Source: Neobacillus soli NBRC 102451
Lineage (GTDB): Bacteria > Bacillota > Bacilli > Bacillales > Cytobacillaceae
Length of the DNA stretch: 64,000 bases
Reading direction: 5' to 3'
Assembly: GCF_001591665.1 (NCBI RefSeq)
Contig: NZ_BCVI01000018.1
Location: 1-64,000 of the forward strand
The notes below the pieces were generated by a model. The model saw nothing but the letters and a program-made list of their open reading frames with translations, did not search any database and was not told the DNA's origin. Made by a program: the position numbers and the translations under genes. Shown here piece by piece: positions 63,331-64,000 of the stretch (its first letter is position 1; the number at the start of each line of letters is the position of its first letter).

Positions 63331-64000
63331 TGTAACAGCCACCTTACCCATTGCCCGTTCAATGACAATATCTTCAATCACCCGATGCCCGCTCAAAGGA
63401 CCCGTATGGAGAATCTGCAGCCCTTGTTTTTTCCACGAAAGTACCTCACGATTTACTTCCGCAATAAGAAGACCAGAAAATAATAAATATGGAACAACGA
63501 TTACCCTGCCGTCAGCTCTTTCACAGACGTTCCCCAAACCATCTTGCAGCCTTGGTTCCGAGGCAGCCAAATAACAAACAGAAACATATTCCATTCCAAG
63601 CCGAGCCCTGATACCACTCACAATGTTAGCAAAGTCAGCGTGAACCCCGGGGTCACTGCTTCCCCTTCCGACAATCAATAGACGATCCTCCGGAACCAAA
63701 TTAGGGACAGCATCTTTAACAAGCTCAGACACAGCATCAAGAATTCCCCCTTGTACCCCGAAAGGATCCTTTACATTTACTTGAATTAAAGGGTATCTGG
63801 CCTTTAATGAAGCCAAAGCTTGAGGGATATCCTTTTTTATATGACCCGCAGCCAATAGGAACAGCGGGACAACGGTGATTTCCCTTGCGCCCCTATCTAC
63901 ACACCGTTTGAAGCCCTCCTCAATCAATGGATTCGTCAGCTCAAGGAAACTGATTTCCTGAATCGGTACGTCGATCCGCCTCATCACCTTTTGAAAAAAG
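63322..64000 (-). CDS. sirB: SirB/CbiX-type sirohydrochlorin chelatase, 5' end off the window
   Basis: At least 226 residues, the frame staying open through the window edge (FFQKVMRRIDVPIQEISFLE), so the true start is outside. Conserved parts are VDRGAREITVVPLFLLAAGH (chelating His), GRGSSDPGVHADF and VCYLAASEPRLQDGL with VVPYLLFSGLLIAE. The two-fold repeat is typical of CbiX/SirB, which inserts iron (or cobalt) into sirohydrochlorin. Next to cysJI, iron insertion for the siroheme of CysI is the likely job. The symbol is tentative. Confidence 0.85.
   Translation of the reverse strand, partial: FFQKVMRRIDVPIQEISFLELTNPLIEEGFKRCVDRGAREITVVPLFLLAAGHIKKDIPQALASLKARYPLIQVNVKDPFGVQGGILDAVSELVKDAVPNLVPEDRLLIVGRGSSDPGVHADFANIVSGIRARLGMEYVSVCYLAASEPRLQDGLGNVCERADGRVIVVPYLLFSGLLIAEVNREVLSWKKQGLQILHTGPLSGHRVIEDIVIERAMGKVAVTGS

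Overview
The window looks like chromosomal DNA of a low-GC, endospore-former-type Bacillaceae (Bacillus/Neobacillus-like). Reasons: AGGAGG-type ribosome sites, frequent TTG and GTG starts, a perfect CcpA (cre) box, and families typical of that group (DctS/DctR/dicarboxylate carrier, YuzF-like DUF2642, DUF2294, lmo0937-type and HXXEE proteins, CysJI with SirB). This placement is inferred from gene content; no rRNA or tRNA gene was seen.

Layout. 0-7.9 kb: gene debris (LysE tail, Tn3 transposase fragment, a DeoR regulator with one nonsense codon) around a HupE/UreJ membrane protein and a large secreted metallophosphoesterase whose C-terminal FIMAH-like tail has decayed. 7.9-16.0 kb: an accessory island holding a group II intron (intron-encoded protein broken by one stop), short single-gene units all on the minus strand (five tiny proteins, a GNAT and a VOC protein) separated by hairpin repeats with conserved CGTTA flanks, one intact IS110-family element and a 369-bp deletion derivative of it. 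All three mobile elements sit in or against the same hairpin repeat. 16-19.9 kb: glycerate kinase, a frameshifted small gene, a sorbosone-dehydrogenase-like protein and a cupredoxin. 20-25.4 kb: a decay zone (truncated methyltransferase, shattered YhgE/Pip-type exporter beside a TetR gene, PEP-synthase, DsbA-like and HelD fragments) with a few intact small genes. 25.6-29.6 kb: PadR + HAAS-domain pair, divergent Rrf2/NAD(P)-binding pair, aldo/keto reductase.

29.8-33.7 kb: dicarboxylate uptake: the carrier gene diverges from the two-component pair dctSR. 35.2-40.2 kb: a complete branched-chain amino acid ABC transporter on the minus strand (binding lipoprotein, two permeases, two ATPases). 40.6-45.1 kb: threonine-aldolase-like enzyme, Asp-box protein, coiled-coil protein, lipoprotein serpin, HXXEE protein. 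45.3 kb: an array of five units of about 52 bp. 45.8-58.1 kb: MBL hydrolase, enolase-superfamily epimerase, FdhD, an FdhF/YdeP-type molybdoenzyme, DUF2294, an NlpC/P60 hydrolase, a secreted Xaa-Pro dipeptidyl-peptidase, DUF2062, HAD, DUF2642. 58.2-64 kb: AbrB-family membrane protein and the assimilatory sulfite reductase genes cysJ-cysI with a SirB/CbiX chelatase that runs off the window end; a second five-unit 52-bp array lies between cysJ and the chelatase gene.

Most notable: the small IS110 derivative keeps the non-coding left end where IS110 elements encode their bridge RNA and the right end, but no transposase. An 8-nt word in the left end equals the terminal 8 nt of the right end in each element, and the one base that differs between the two elements changes at both places. 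This is what a donor guide in a bridge RNA would do. Another conserved word in the same region equals the target core in the hairpin repeat.
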